Assembly (NCBI GenBank): GCA_900539945.1
Contig: UQDV01000008.1
Location: 17,712-81,711, forward strand
Source of the DNA: an uncultured Faecalibacterium sp.
GTDB taxonomy: Bacteria > Bacillota > Clostridia > Oscillospirales > Ruminococcaceae
DNA length: 64,000 nucleotides
Direction: 5' to 3'
Below are positions 8,194 through 17,213 of this stretch, piece by piece; the first letter of the stretch is position 1, and each line of letters starts with the position of its first letter. Below the pieces are notes generated by a model that was given only the letters and a program-made list of their open reading frames with translations, searched no databases and was not told the origin of the DNA. The position numbers were made by a program, and so were the translations under genes.

Positions 8194-10020
8194 ATGAAGG
8201 ATCAAACTGCATTTTCCACCCGCTTTGCCCACCATAAGGACGAGCTGGAATGGCTGTTCATGGAGCTGTACCACAACCGGGAAGGGCTGGAGGTTCTGGA
8301 GCGGGAGATGGCAGAAGCCTACAACGCCCGCAGCGCCGAGCTGAAAGCACTGGACAAGGCACGCTCTGCCGACCCGGAGTGGTACAAGCGTGGCAATATG
8401 TTCGGCATGACCATGTACACCGACCTCTTTGCCGGGAACTTAAAAGAACTGGCAAAGAAGCTGCCCTACCTCAAGGAGCAGAAGCTGACCTATCTGCACC
8501 TGATGCCCCTTTTGCAGATGCCTCATCCCCACAACGATGGCGGCTATGCGGTGGAGGATTTTGACACCGTAGACCCTGCCCTTGGCACCAACAAAGACCT
8601 GGAAAACCTGACCCGTGAACTGCGCAAGGCAGGCATCAGCCTGTGTCTGGATTTTGTCATGAACCACACCGCCAGCACCCACCGCTGGGCCATGGAGGCA
8701 AAGGCGGGCGACCCGTGGTTTCAGGCCTATTACCACCTCTATGACGACCGCACCATCCCCGACCAGTACGAGCAGACTGTGCCCCAGGTGTTCCCCAACA
8801 CCGCGCCCGGCAACTTTACATGGTGTGAGGAGATGCACAAGTGGGTGCTGACCACCTTCCACGACTACCAGTGGGACCTGAACTACGCAAACCCGGCGGT
8901 GTTCGTGGACATGACCAAGAGCATCCTGCATCTGGCAAATCTGGGCGTAGAAGTGTTCCGCATTGACGCCGTGCCCTACATCTGGAAGCAGCTGGGCACC
9001 ACCTGCCGCAATCTGCCGCAGGTGCACACCATTGTGCGGATGCTCCGCATGGTGCTGGAATGCGTCTGCCCGGCGGTCATCCTCAAGGGCGAGGTGGTCA
9101 TGGCTCCCAAGGAGCTGGCGGCGTACTTCGGTACCCCGGAAAAGCCGGAATGCCATATGCTCTACAACGTGTCCACCATGGTCAACCTGTGGGGTGCCCT
9201 TGCCAGCCGGGACACCCGGCTGCTGAAAGCCCAGCTGGATGCCCTTCACGCCCTGCCGGACAACTGCTGGTTCGTGAACTATCTGCGCTGCCACGATGAT
9301 ATTGGCTGGGGTCTGGACGAAGCGGTGGAAAACCGGCTCGGCATCGACCCGCAGAAACATAAGGAATACCTGTACCACTTCTACGAGGGCAACTTCCCCG
9401 GAAGCTGGGCAAAGGGCGAGCTGTACAACTACGACCCCGCCACCGGCGATGCCCGCAGCTGCGGCACCACCGCCAGCCTGTGCGGCGTGGAGCAGGCACT
9501 GGAAAAGGGCGATAAAATCGCACTGGATTATGCCGTGAAGCGTGACCTGCTGCTGCACACTGCCATGGCGTTTTTGCAGGGCTTCCCGATGCTGAACTGC
9601 GGTGACGAGATCGCGCAGCGCAACGGCTGGGACTACAAAAACGACCCCGACCGTGTGGAGGACAGCCGCAACCTGCACCGCAGCAAATTCAACTGGGAAA
9701 ACGCAAAACAGCGCACCCGGAAAGGTACGCTGCAAAACGCTCTGTGGCAGGGCATGGAGCAGCTGCGCCAAATGCGCGCAGACCCCTGCTTTGCCCCGGA
9801 TGCATGGGTGACCACATGGGACAGCCACAATCCCGGTGTGCTGGCGCTGGTGCGCAAGCGCGGCGAGGAAACGCTGGTGGGACTGTTCAACTTTACCGAG
9901 TACCCGGCAGGGGCAAGTCTGGATGCTCTGGGCGGCGAGTATCAGACCGCAGATGGAGCTTCCGTCTGGCTGGCGGATGTGGAGCTGGAGCCGTATCAGG
10001 CGCTGCTGGTACGCCGCTGA
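8194..10020 (+). CDS. Amylosucrase-like GH13 enzyme
   Basis: A 608-residue cytoplasmic GH13 protein. Order and sequence of the motifs match amylosucrase (GH13 subfamily 4): nucleophile Asp258 in VFRIDAVPYIWKQLGT, acid/base Glu300 in LKGEVV, third acid Asp368 in LRCHDDIGWG, and an N-terminal helical region before the barrel. In the family such enzymes split sucrose, release fructose and transfer the glucose to an alpha-1,4-glucan or to water. It sits between alpha-galactosidase and fructokinase, so it very likely uses the sucrose left after galactose is removed from raffinose. Whether it makes glucan or simply hydrolyses sucrose cannot be told; sucrose phosphorylase is less likely from the motifs. 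Confidence 0.87.
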   Translation: MKDQTAFSTRFAHHKDELEWLFMELYHNREGLEVLEREMAEAYNARSAELKALDKARSADPEWYKRGNMFGMTMYTDLFAGNLKELAKKLPYLKEQKLTYLHLMPLLQMPHPHNDGGYAVEDFDTVDPALGTNKDLENLTRELRKAGISLCLDFVMNHTASTHRWAMEAKAGDPWFQAYYHLYDDRTIPDQYEQTVPQVFPNTAPGNFTWCEEMHKWVLTTFHDYQWDLNYANPAVFVDMTKSILHLANLGVEVFRIDAVPYIWKQLGTTCRNLPQVHTIVRMLRMVLECVCPAVILKGEVVMAPKELAAYFGTPEKPECHMLYNVSTMVNLWGALASRDTRLLKAQLDALHALPDNCWFVNYLRCHDDIGWGLDEAVENRLGIDPQKHKEYLYHFYEGNFPGSWAKGELYNYDPATGDARSCGTTASLCGVEQALEKGDKIALDYAVKRDLLLHTAMAFLQGFPMLNCGDEIAQRNGWDYKNDPDRVEDSRNLHRSKFNWENAKQRTRKGTLQNALWQGMEQLRQMRADPCFAPDAWVTTWDSHNPGVLALVRKRGEETLVGLFNFTEYPAGASLDALGGEYQTADGASVWLADVELEPYQALLVRR

Positions 10021-10031
10021 AAGGAGCAGCC

Positions 10032-10964
10032 ATGGATATTGTAACGATTGGTGAAGTTTTGATCGACCTTACCCAGACCGGCAAGGACGAAAAGGGCATT
10101 CCGCAGTTTGCCGCAACCCCCGGCGGTGCTCCGGCAAATCTGGCGGTGGCTGCTTCCAGACTGGGCGCACAGACCGCCTTTATCGGCAAGGTGGGTGCGG
10201 ATGCCTTTGGCCGCTACCTGAAAGAGGTTCTGGCAGAAAACAAGGTAGACGTTTCCGGCATGGCGGTGGATGCAGACCACCCCACCACCATGGCAGTCGT
10301 GTCGGTGGATGCCACCGGTGAGCGGAATTTCAGCTTCTACCGCAGTGCCAACGCTGACGTGATGCTGCGCAAAGAGGACATTTCGGAGGGTGCTCTGAAA
10401 GCTGCCAAAATCTTCCACTTCGGTTCTGTCAGCCTAACCGCTGACCCCTCCCGCACCGCTACGCTGGACGCTGCTACCCGTGCCAAAAAGCTGGGTGCTG
10501 TCATTACTTATGACCCGAATTACCGTGCCAACCTCTGGAAGAACAAAGAGGATGCCATTGCTCAGATGAAAGCACCCCTGCCGCTGGTGGATATCTTGAA
10601 AGTGTCCGATGAAGAACTGCCCCTGCTCACCGGCACCACCGACTGCGAAAGCGGCACGGCACAACTGGCACAGAACGGCATCCGACTGATTTTTGTCACC
10701 TTGGGTGCAAACGGCGTATTCTACCGCTTTGGGGAGAAAACTGGTCATGTGGCAGGCGTCCCCTGCAAGGTGGGCGACACCAACGGCGCAGGCGATACCT
10801 TCTTTGGGGCGGCTCTGTCCAAACTCTGCAAGGAGGAGCTGGACACCCTGACCGTGGACAAGCTGGAAGGCATTCTGGCCTTTGCCAATAAAGCTGCCAG
10901 CATCACCACCAGCCGCCACGGTGCGATCCCTGCCATGCCTGCATTGGAAGAAATCGAAAAATAA
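10032..10964 (+). CDS. scrK: Fructokinase, PfkB family
   Basis: A 310-residue ribokinase-like sugar kinase. The N-terminus IGEVLIDLTQ, the GGAPANLAVAASRLG motif (substrate lid) and the C-terminal signature DTNGAGDTFFG with catalytic Asp255 identify the PfkB family; overall it resembles ScrK-type fructokinases. It would convert fructose set free from sucrose to fructose 6-phosphate. Start at the ATG at 10032 with AAGGAG 7 bases upstream; the open frame extends further back into the preceding gene but without a ribosome site. Last gene of the operon, 11 bases after the amylosucrase-like gene. Confidence 0.9.
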   Translation: MDIVTIGEVLIDLTQTGKDEKGIPQFAATPGGAPANLAVAASRLGAQTAFIGKVGADAFGRYLKEVLAENKVDVSGMAVDADHPTTMAVVSVDATGERNFSFYRSANADVMLRKEDISEGALKAAKIFHFGSVSLTADPSRTATLDAATRAKKLGAVITYDPNYRANLWKNKEDAIAQMKAPLPLVDILKVSDEELPLLTGTTDCESGTAQLAQNGIRLIFVTLGANGVFYRFGEKTGHVAGVPCKVGDTNGAGDTFFGAALSKLCKEELDTLTVDKLEGILAFANKAASITTSRHGAIPAMPALEEIEK

Positions 10965-10969
10965 CAGAA

Positions 10970-11011
10970 CCGGCCACCAACCTGTAGCAAATCATACAGG
11001 CTGGTGGCCGG
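10970..11011 (+). terminator. Hairpin after fructokinase
   Basis: A near-perfect 17-bp stem, arms at 10970-10986 and 10995-11011, with an 8-base loop. The T-run is poor, but the position at the end of the operon fits transcription termination or message protection. Confidence 0.6.
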
Positions 11012-11028
11012 AAACCATGGGTTAGAAA

Positions 11029-11290
11029 ATTAAAGGCAAAACAAAAACAGGGTGCGCCCCGAAAGACGCACCCTGCCAAAATCCACATACGATAGCGATA
11101 TGTACAACAGGGCGTTCCCCATCGGGAACGCTCTGTTTTTCTTTGCCAGAGATATGAGCCTGTTCCGCCTGCCACGCGGCAAGCTCGCGTTTGCGCAGCG
11201 CAGCGGAGCAATGAAAGCCCCAGTGGGGCTTTTAAGCGACCGAACGGTCTTGCGCAAGCAAGATGGAGGGGCCTTGCCCCGACAAGTGAC
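11029..11290. repeat. Mosaic dispersed repeat, copy A
   Basis: Two hairpin modules (AGGGTGCG...CGCACCCT near 11049-11073; CAGGGCGTTCCCC...GGGAACGCTCTG near 11109-11136 followed by TTTTTC) also occur at 28060-28270. The following module (about 11180-11290, with AAAGCCCCAGTGGGGCTTTT) occurs inverted at 14078-14200. The modules are therefore shuffled between copies. Between 10965 and 11463 no gene is seen. Confidence 0.75.
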
Positions 11291-11463
11291 CGCTGGCCTT
11301 CCTCGCTGTTCCAGCAGGCAAGGATGGCCGGGTAGAATGCCCGCGCCAGACGGTCAATGGCTTCATCGGGATAAGGGGAAGTGTTTGTGGACTTTTTCTT
11401 TTTGTTCAAACGCACGCTCCTTTGACGATCCGCAGACAGTTTAGTATGATTGTACCTGATACA

Positions 11464-11700
11464 TCATTCCTGTACGAATCTCGTAAGTTTATCTGCTACG
11501 GCATCATGGGAGGCACTGTGACTAATAACGAGAATCAACTTTTTTCCTAGAGTTTTAACAAGCAATTGATTAGGCTATGTTCAGGTTTTCGTCAAGATTG
11601 CTTTCGGGTTTATCCAGCAAGATGCAAGTAAAGTCACCCAAAAGGGTACGTGCTGTCAGGCAGCAGGGATCTATGCGAGAGGTCTGACAGAAGTGGATGA
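11464..11700 (-). pseudogene. Relic of an ABC transporter ATPase, C-terminal part
   Basis: Reading the minus strand, one frame gives a decayed signature region (CCLTARTLLGD), then Walker B and D-loop ILLDKPESNLDE. After a frameshift near 11580 the next frame gives KTLGKKLILVISHSASHDAVADKL, the typical stretch leading to the H-loop histidine, and a stop at 11464-11466. The canonical EP after Walker B has become KP, and the Walker A half is missing. It lies downstream of, and on the same strand as, the CPBP protease gene, so both may be leftovers of one bacteriocin- or peptide-related export locus. Certainly not functional. Confidence 0.7.
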
Positions 11701-11733
11701 TGATACCGTTGGCATTCCAACACTTATGCTTTG

Positions 11734-12366
11734 TTACGCCGTACCCTTGGGCAACAAGAATGTAAAAACCATAATGGGGGAAAGAATATTCACGGCCGCA
11801 TGGATTGCCCAGCCATACAAAATACTTCCCTGTGCCTTTTGCAATGAAAGCCATCCCAAGGCATAGCCTATTCCACCCGTTAGCAGCACTATGACACACA
11901 GCGCAGGGATATTCTTGTCTGGCAGCGCAGTAATGTGTACCATACCAAAAATGAGTGCCTGAACGGCATTCCCTGTTTTCTCTCCAAATTTATGGCACAG
12001 GCGTTTACAAAGAAATCCCCGGAACAGGATTTCCTCCGACAACGAAGTCTGCACGATCGCCCATATCAGTATAACTGCAGATGTTTCTATACTCCAACCG
12101 GTCTGCCGAAACGCATCCACTGTAAAACCCTGATAATTCAGATTTCCAGATCGATAGAGCCACATATACGGTAAAAATAATGCCGCTAAAAATCCCGCAA
12201 GAATACAAAACATAGCATTCAAAGGCGGGGCAGCTGCTGTACTAATTCCCAACCACTTAAAAAAGCCCTTGACCCTTTTCTGTGTAAGGATATACCACAC
12301 AAGTGGAACACCTGAAAAAATCAAAAGTTGCAATACCGCACTTGTTATCTGGTTGAGTAGGATCAT
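11734..12366 (-). CDS. CPBP-family intramembrane metalloprotease
   Basis: A 210-residue integral membrane protein with about six hydrophobic segments. It has the CPBP (CAAX protease/bacteriocin-processing, formerly Abi) motifs: EE at residues 111-112 followed by LFRGFL, a second motif FGMVH at 140-144, and a third HAAVN at 189-193. These residues form the metal site in the membrane. In Firmicutes such proteins are linked to peptide maturation, bacteriocin self-immunity or membrane protein turnover; the substrate here is unknown. It is flanked by repeats and relics, is intact itself, and has an ABC ATPase relic just downstream. Confidence 0.87.
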   Translation of the reverse strand: MILLNQITSAVLQLLIFSGVPLVWYILTQKRVKGFFKWLGISTAAAPPLNAMFCILAGFLAALFLPYMWLYRSGNLNYQGFTVDAFRQTGWSIETSAVILIWAIVQTSLSEEILFRGFLCKRLCHKFGEKTGNAVQALIFGMVHITALPDKNIPALCVIVLLTGGIGYALGWLSLQKAQGSILYGWAIHAAVNILSPIMVFTFLLPKGTA

Positions 12367-12839
12367 ACCGTTCCTCCATTATCATCGTGTTTTTCAAAGG
12401 CAGCGCCTGTCCGTTGTGCAATGCAGCCTGCAGGACATCAGAGCGCCCTTATTCTGCGCCTGCAGCAGGAAAATCTTTCCGGTTTTATTTGTCACTGCAG
12501 TCGCACCCGGTCTTTCCCGGAAATGCCGCTTCTTTTGCCGAAGAATCGTACTTTGGCCTGTAATGGCCGCCGAATTGCAGTTCCGGCCATTTACTCTTCC
12601 GTACCTTGCCACTTTTACAATGTTTTTCGACAAATCGACTAATAATTTCCACAAAAATCTCAATTTTTCATATTTTAACACAACACAAACAGACCGTCAA
12701 GCTTTCCTTTCTTGCGGCCTTATTCTTTTATTCAATTTCACCAACCTTCTTTTCTCGACCGCCTCTCTTGCCGTTTAGCCTTCTCTAATGCGTGGCCTAT
12801 CTTTCCTTATGCTGTCAGCCCAATTTCCCGCTAACATTC
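12367..12839. other. Intergenic region without recognisable gene
   Basis: About 470 AT-richer bases between the CPBP protease and the transposase relic. Short open frames exist on both strands, but none has a ribosome site or a recognisable family. I see no RNA gene. Confidence 0.5.
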
Positions 12840-12975
12840 TCAGAAGGCGCTACCAGCGCTCTTGTACCCCAGAATCCTGCGCAGGCAGCTGTTGGTCCAA
12901 TTCTCCGTTGCGGCGATTTCCTCTGCCGTGACCTTTGTGAAGTCCATTCCTTTCGGGTGGCGACGGATCATGCCG
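12840..12975 (-). mobile_element. IS30-family transposase, C-terminal remnant
   Basis: On the minus strand the frame GGMIRRHPKGMDFTKV...NWTNSCLRRILGYKSAGSAF ends at the stop at 12840-12842. This is the end of the IS30 transposase: the usual MIRRF-PKGTDF and N-PRK-LGYKSA motifs are recognisable though changed (NSCLRR for NNYPRK). Only about 45 codons remain, and the DDE catalytic core is gone. It abuts the relaxase fragment directly at about 12975, so a deletion or insertion joined the two. Confidence 0.7.
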
Positions 12976-13719
12976 CCCACGGCTTTCCTTGACGGTGATT
13001 TCGTACTGTTGCAAGAGCCTGTCCGAAAAATCTTCAAAGCTGGTGGCACGGTACAGCACCGAAGAAATCTGTTTCCGCAGGGTATCTTTTACGGTTTCAA
13101 ACTTCTTCTGCTTGGGCTGCTGTCCGGCTGCGAGCAGGGCTGCGTTTTCACGGTCAAGTTTCAACTGGCCACGCCTACGCGCCCAATACTCAGCTTCGCT
13201 GACATGCTCTTTCAAGCCGTTGAGCAGGTCGATCTGGTACAGTCCGGCACCTTCGCACAACTCCATGACCTCAACACGCAAGTGCCGCATGGTTTGGGCT
13301 GTGCTGGAGTGCTTCATGCCCTCTAGCCAGTCGCGGGGCTTCTGCATATAGGGCTTGCGTTCCACTTCCCGTGTTCGGATGCTGCCGATCACGATGTGGA
13401 CATGGATGTTTCCCGAATGGTTATGCCCATCCGGGTGGGTGCAGACGATGGCAGGATGACAGGGAAAGTTCTCTTTACAAAAGTTCAGACCGAGGGCTTG
13501 TGCCCTTTCCATGGTCAAGCCGTTGTCGGCTGCATCTCTGGGGTCAAAGCTGAGGATATACTGGTGGCTCTTGATATCGTCCGGGTGGTTGTTCTTGTTG
13601 TACTTTCGGTTTGCCAACAGACAGGCAGTTGCAAACGAATAATCGCCACATTCAAGAGTAAGCTGTCGGCGGTAGAAACCGTCCGATTTTGGGAAGAACC
13701 ACTTTATTTGTCCGAAGCG
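12976..13719 (-). pseudogene. Truncated conjugative relaxase (MobA/VirD2-like)
   Basis: About 248 codons of a relaxase/mobilisation nuclease. Visible are a region like CGDYSFATACLLANRKYN, SHQYILSFDPRD, the metal-binding histidines in THPDGHNHSGNIHVHIV, GLYQIDLLNG, and the end at ITVKESRG, where intact relatives continue with a SYLTPDRTKP-like stretch. About 45 residues are missing at the N-terminus (an in-frame stop at 13720-13722 marks the limit), and the C-terminus is cut by the IS30 remnant. The sequence type resembles relaxases of Tn1549-like conjugative transposons. Intact forms nick the transfer origin and pilot DNA in conjugation. This copy cannot start normally and is dead, but records a past integrative conjugative element. 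Confidence 0.8.
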
Positions 13720-14077
13720 TTACGGATACCTTATGTAGACAAAATGTCCACATGAGGTGAATTGCCGTTCTCTCTGCATGGCTTTCCTGCCCCCCTCCGG
13801 CGGCGTTTTCCGGCTCTCCTTCTCAGGGTCATCGCCGGGTATCCCATACAGACGGTCATGCGGTTTTCAAGGTCCAACGGGCAAAACGGCAATAAAAAAG
13901 CCGTCACAAAACAGACCAGCCCTGCCTTCGCTTTTTCTGGAAGGTCATGCTAGTCGGTTATGTAACGGCTGAAAGCCAAGATGTTCAGCCCCGCAGGTAC
14001 TGAGCGAATAAGTAAAAATATGTAAATATTAAATTGTTGGGATAGATTACCACAAAATCCGGGGCGTGTCAACGTGA

Positions 14078-14300
14078 ACTTGTCGGGGCGAGACCCCTCC
14101 ATCTTGCTACGCAAGACCGTTCTATCGCTTAAAAGCCCCACTGGGGCTTTCATTGCTGCGCTGCGCTTCGCAAACGCGAACTTTTGAAAACACGTCACTT
14201 TCGGCAGCTTGCAAGAAAACACGGTGAAAACTTTGGCAAAAAGAGAGAACTGGGCGCTGCCAGCCCTCTTGATAAAGAATCAAGGTGAAAGTTGCATCGA
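14078..14300. repeat. Mosaic dispersed repeat, copy B (partly inverted)
   Basis: Bases 14085-14175 are the reverse complement of a large part of 11180-11290 (CTTGTCGGGGC, CCTCCATCTTGC, AAAAGCCCCACTGGGGCTTT). The tail with CCAGCCCTCTTGATAAAGAA matches the end of the copy at 28060-28270. Together with copy A this makes an inverted repeat around the protease/relaxase patch. Otherwise 13720-14391 holds no gene I can support. Confidence 0.7.
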
Positions 14301-14391
14301 AACACAATGTAAGGGAGTATAAGGCACTAGAACAGGGACGGTATTTGCCCCTGTTAGGTTTCACGAAGGATAAAAGGTCAATTAAAATTAC

Positions 14392-14421
14392 TTGACGAAA
14401 TGGAGGCAGACATGCTATGCT
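14392..14421 (+). promoter_or_regulatory. Probable promoter of the LevR-like regulator
   Basis: TTGACG (14392-14397), 18-base spacer, TATGCT (14416-14421). It overlaps the earliest in-frame ATG (14400), which would then lie upstream of the transcript start. This supports the later start at 14463. Confidence 0.55.
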
Positions 14422-14462
14422 GTGGGTATACACTTTTATACACTATGGGAATGGAGCGGCGT

Positions 14463-17138
14463 ATGACCAAGAAAGAGGAAGTAGTTTCCTGTGTGCAGCG
14501 GCTGGCGGCCACTGCTCCGGAAAAACGGGAAGTTGGCGTGACCACACAGGAACTGGCAGAACAGCTGCAAATGCAGCGCTCTAACCTGAGCACTCTGCTC
14601 AACGAACTGGTGGCAGATGGGAAGATGGAAAAGCTGCCGGGTCGTCCGGTGCACTACCGGCCGCTGATGGCGGGGGATACACCGAGGGGCGAGACTTCCT
14701 GCTTCAAGATACTGGACAGTTGTGAGGGCAGTTTGAGGCCCATGATTCAGATGGCAAAGGCAGCGATTCTTTACCCGGATCACAGCCTGAATACCCTGAT
14801 CGAAGGCCCTTCCGGTTCAGGTAAGACTACATTTGGCTACCTGATGTACCAGTTCGCTTGCGAGAACAAGGTGCTCCCGATGGGTGCGCCCTTTGAACGA
14901 TTCAGCTGCCACTATTATGACGATCAGGAGGAAAAAGCATACAGCCGCCTGTTTGGTGCAGGCGAAGCACTGGAAAAGGCCAAGGGAGGTATGCTGTTTC
15001 TGGATAACGTCGAATATCTGCCGGTGGGCTGCCGGGAACATTTGCTCGATCTGATCGAGAATGACGATGCTGTGCTGCGAGATATCATTCTGGTGTGTTC
15101 CCTGCAGGATAAAGCCCGTGCTTCGGTCAAGGATGCCTACACGGCTCGCTTTTCCGCCCGGATCGAATTGCAGCCGCTGCAAAACTGGCAGCTGGGGGAG
15201 CGTTTTGCGCTGGTGCAGCAGTTCCTGATCAATGAGGCTGTGCGCATGAAGCGCACTGTGCGAGTGAACGCTGAACTGCTGCACTGCCTGTGCCTGTATC
15301 GGTGCGAAAATAACGTAAAACAATTCAAAAACGATATCCGTTTGGGCTGCGCCAATGCCTACCTGCGGGCCTTTCATGCAGACGAAAAGGAAGAACTGCC
15401 GCTTTACCTCAACGATTTTCCCAGCGGCGTGCAGCGAGGCCTGCTGTACTACAAGACCTACCGCAAGCAGCTGGAAGAACTGATCCCACAGGGCTACGCC
15501 TATACCTTCTCGGCGGACAGTATGCACAAGGAAAACTGCGATGCCGGCCAGCAGATGCCGGAGTTCGGGCACCCACCGCTCAGCGATTCGGTCTATGACA
15601 TCATCGACCGCAAGGGCGACGAGCTGCGGCAGCGCGGCATCGGCGAAGAGGACATCAGCCGCATCATCAACGCCGAACTGGAATACGATATGAAGCAGTT
15701 CACCAGCCGGATGCCCCAGAGCAAGGTCAATCGTGAATCGTTGTACAAGGTGATGGATCGGCGCATCGTGGATGGTGTGGATGCACTGCTCAAACAGACC
15801 TCTCGCCAGTTCAACCGAGTGTACCCGGAATCCACTTTCTACGGTCTGTGTCTGCACCTTTCCTCCACGCTGGAACGCAGAAAGGCAGCAAAGCAGCGGC
15901 TGTCCAATGAGCGTATTCTGGATGTGGTGCAGAACCACCGGGAGGAATATGCCATTTGTATGCAGTTCGCTTCGGCAATGGAAAAAGAACTTGGTGTGCC
16001 CATGTCCATTGATGAGGCTGTTCTGCTGACCCTGTTCCTGTGCGAGGGCAACGAGACCCATAAAGCCGAGGACGGCCCGGTGGTACTGATCGCCATGCAT
16101 GGCGACTCTACGGCTTCCTCCGTGGCGGATGTGGTCAACTCGCTGGCCGGGTGCGGCAATACCTATGCCTATGATATGCCGCTGGACAAGGATATGCAGC
16201 AGGCGTGCGATGAGCTTAAGGCCATGATCCAGGAGCTGGACCGTGGGCAGGGCATTCTGCTGCTGTACGATATGGGCTCTCTACGCACCATGGCAGAGGT
16301 GATCTCCAAGGAGACCGGTGTGCAGATCCGCACCGTGGCGGTACCGGGCACCCTGATCGCAGTGGACTGCTCCCGCAAGGCGGCCTCGGCCAGTTCGCTG
16401 GAAGAACTGCACGAAGATGCCATGGGCAGCTGCCGGGATTTTTACACCAACATTGCAGAGCCGGAAGGACGTTCCCACCACAAAAACACGCCGGTCATCA
16501 TCACGCTGTGCATGACCGGTGAGGGTGGCGCAGTGCAGATGAAGAACTACCTGGAAAAGAACGCCGGGCTCAACGGCATTCAGGTCATCCCACTTTCTAT
16601 CAGTAACCGCAAGGCCCTGCTGAACGAGGTGAACCGCCTGCGTGAAGAACACGAGATCCGCTGCATCATCGGCACTTACGACCCCGGCATGCACGGTATT
16701 CCGTTCATTTCGGTGGTCAAGCTGTTCGAGACGCCGGCAGATAAATTGGATATGCTGCTCACCATTCCGGAGTCCGACCACACGCCGGTGAACTACGAGA
16801 TGATTTTCTCCTACCTGTCCAGCCAGATGCCTGCGCTGGACATCAAAAAGCTGCGGAAGAGTCTGCCTCGGGCGCTGGCGAAGATTAAGCGCATCTCCGC
16901 CGAAGGGCTGGATCAGAATCAGGAACTGGGGCTTTTCCTACACATTGCCTGCGCCATCGATCGGCTGCAAAACGGTGAAGCCATGCCGGAAAAGGGCAAT
17001 CGGCAGGGCATCATCAGCCGCAACAAGCGCCTGTACAACGATCTGCGAGAAATCTTGTCCGGGCTTGAAGAAACATTTGACATTCGTTTCTCGGACGATG
17101 AGCTCGCATATATGATCGCAATGGTCAAAAAACTATAA
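14463..17138 (+). CDS. LevR-type PTS-controlled regulator with degenerate AAA+ domain
   Basis: An 891-residue regulator of the adjacent PTS operon. Order: N-terminal winged helix (about 5-70); AAA+ domain with Walker A GPSGSGKT at 115-122; PTS regulation domain 1 (about 360-500, His465); EIIA-mannose-like domain (about 535-660, His546 in IAMHGDST); C-terminal region with a second PRD (about 775-891, His827). PTS proteins phosphorylate such histidines and so report sugar uptake. Oddities: LevR/NtrC proteins carry a GAFTGA loop that contacts sigma-54, but here the segment between YSRLFGA and AKGGMLF is too short and has none. The Walker B motif reads LFLDN (Asp181-Asn182) where active ATPases have DE. 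It therefore probably does not open sigma-54 promoters, in line with the sigma-70-like promoter at 17494. Start at 14463 follows GGAG. Confidence 0.87.
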   Translation: MTKKEEVVSCVQRLAATAPEKREVGVTTQELAEQLQMQRSNLSTLLNELVADGKMEKLPGRPVHYRPLMAGDTPRGETSCFKILDSCEGSLRPMIQMAKAAILYPDHSLNTLIEGPSGSGKTTFGYLMYQFACENKVLPMGAPFERFSCHYYDDQEEKAYSRLFGAGEALEKAKGGMLFLDNVEYLPVGCREHLLDLIENDDAVLRDIILVCSLQDKARASVKDAYTARFSARIELQPLQNWQLGERFALVQQFLINEAVRMKRTVRVNAELLHCLCLYRCENNVKQFKNDIRLGCANAYLRAFHADEKEELPLYLNDFPSGVQRGLLYYKTYRKQLEELIPQGYAYTFSADSMHKENCDAGQQMPEFGHPPLSDSVYDIIDRKGDELRQRGIGEEDISRIINAELEYDMKQFTSRMPQSKVNRESLYKVMDRRIVDGVDALLKQTSRQFNRVYPESTFYGLCLHLSSTLERRKAAKQRLSNERILDVVQNHREEYAICMQFASAMEKELGVPMSIDEAVLLTLFLCEGNETHKAEDGPVVLIAMHGDSTASSVADVVNSLAGCGNTYAYDMPLDKDMQQACDELKAMIQELDRGQGILLLYDMGSLRTMAEVISKETGVQIRTVAVPGTLIAVDCSRKAASASSLEELHEDAMGSCRDFYTNIAEPEGRSHHKNTPVIITLCMTGEGGAVQMKNYLEKNAGLNGIQVIPLSISNRKALLNEVNRLREEHEIRCIIGTYDPGMHGIPFISVVKLFETPADKLDMLLTIPESDHTPVNYEMIFSYLSSQMPALDIKKLRKSLPRALAKIKRISAEGLDQNQELGLFLHIACAIDRLQNGEAMPEKGNRQGIISRNKRLYNDLREILSGLEETFDIRFSDDELAYMIAMVKKL

Positions 17139-17183
17139 GCATTTGTGTATAACTTGCACAATGGGAGATCCTTCGTGCTGTTC

Positions 17184-17213
17184 AAGCTCTGCTGAAAAGG
17201 CAGAGCTTTTTTG
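17184..17213 (+). terminator. Terminator of the regulator gene
   Basis: AAGCTCTGC pairs with GCAGAGCTT across a TGAAAAG loop and is followed by TTTTTT. The rest of 17139-17586 is leader and promoter region of the PTS operon. Confidence 0.85.

Noticed and set aside
5785..8274. An 829-codon minus-strand open frame opposite the alpha-galactosidase gene
   Set aside because: Antisense shadow; the plus-strand GH36 protein has all catalytic motifs.
12394..12681. 95-codon minus-strand ORF between the CPBP gene and the IS30 relic
   Set aside because: No recognisable family, no ribosome site, composition unlike real genes nearby.
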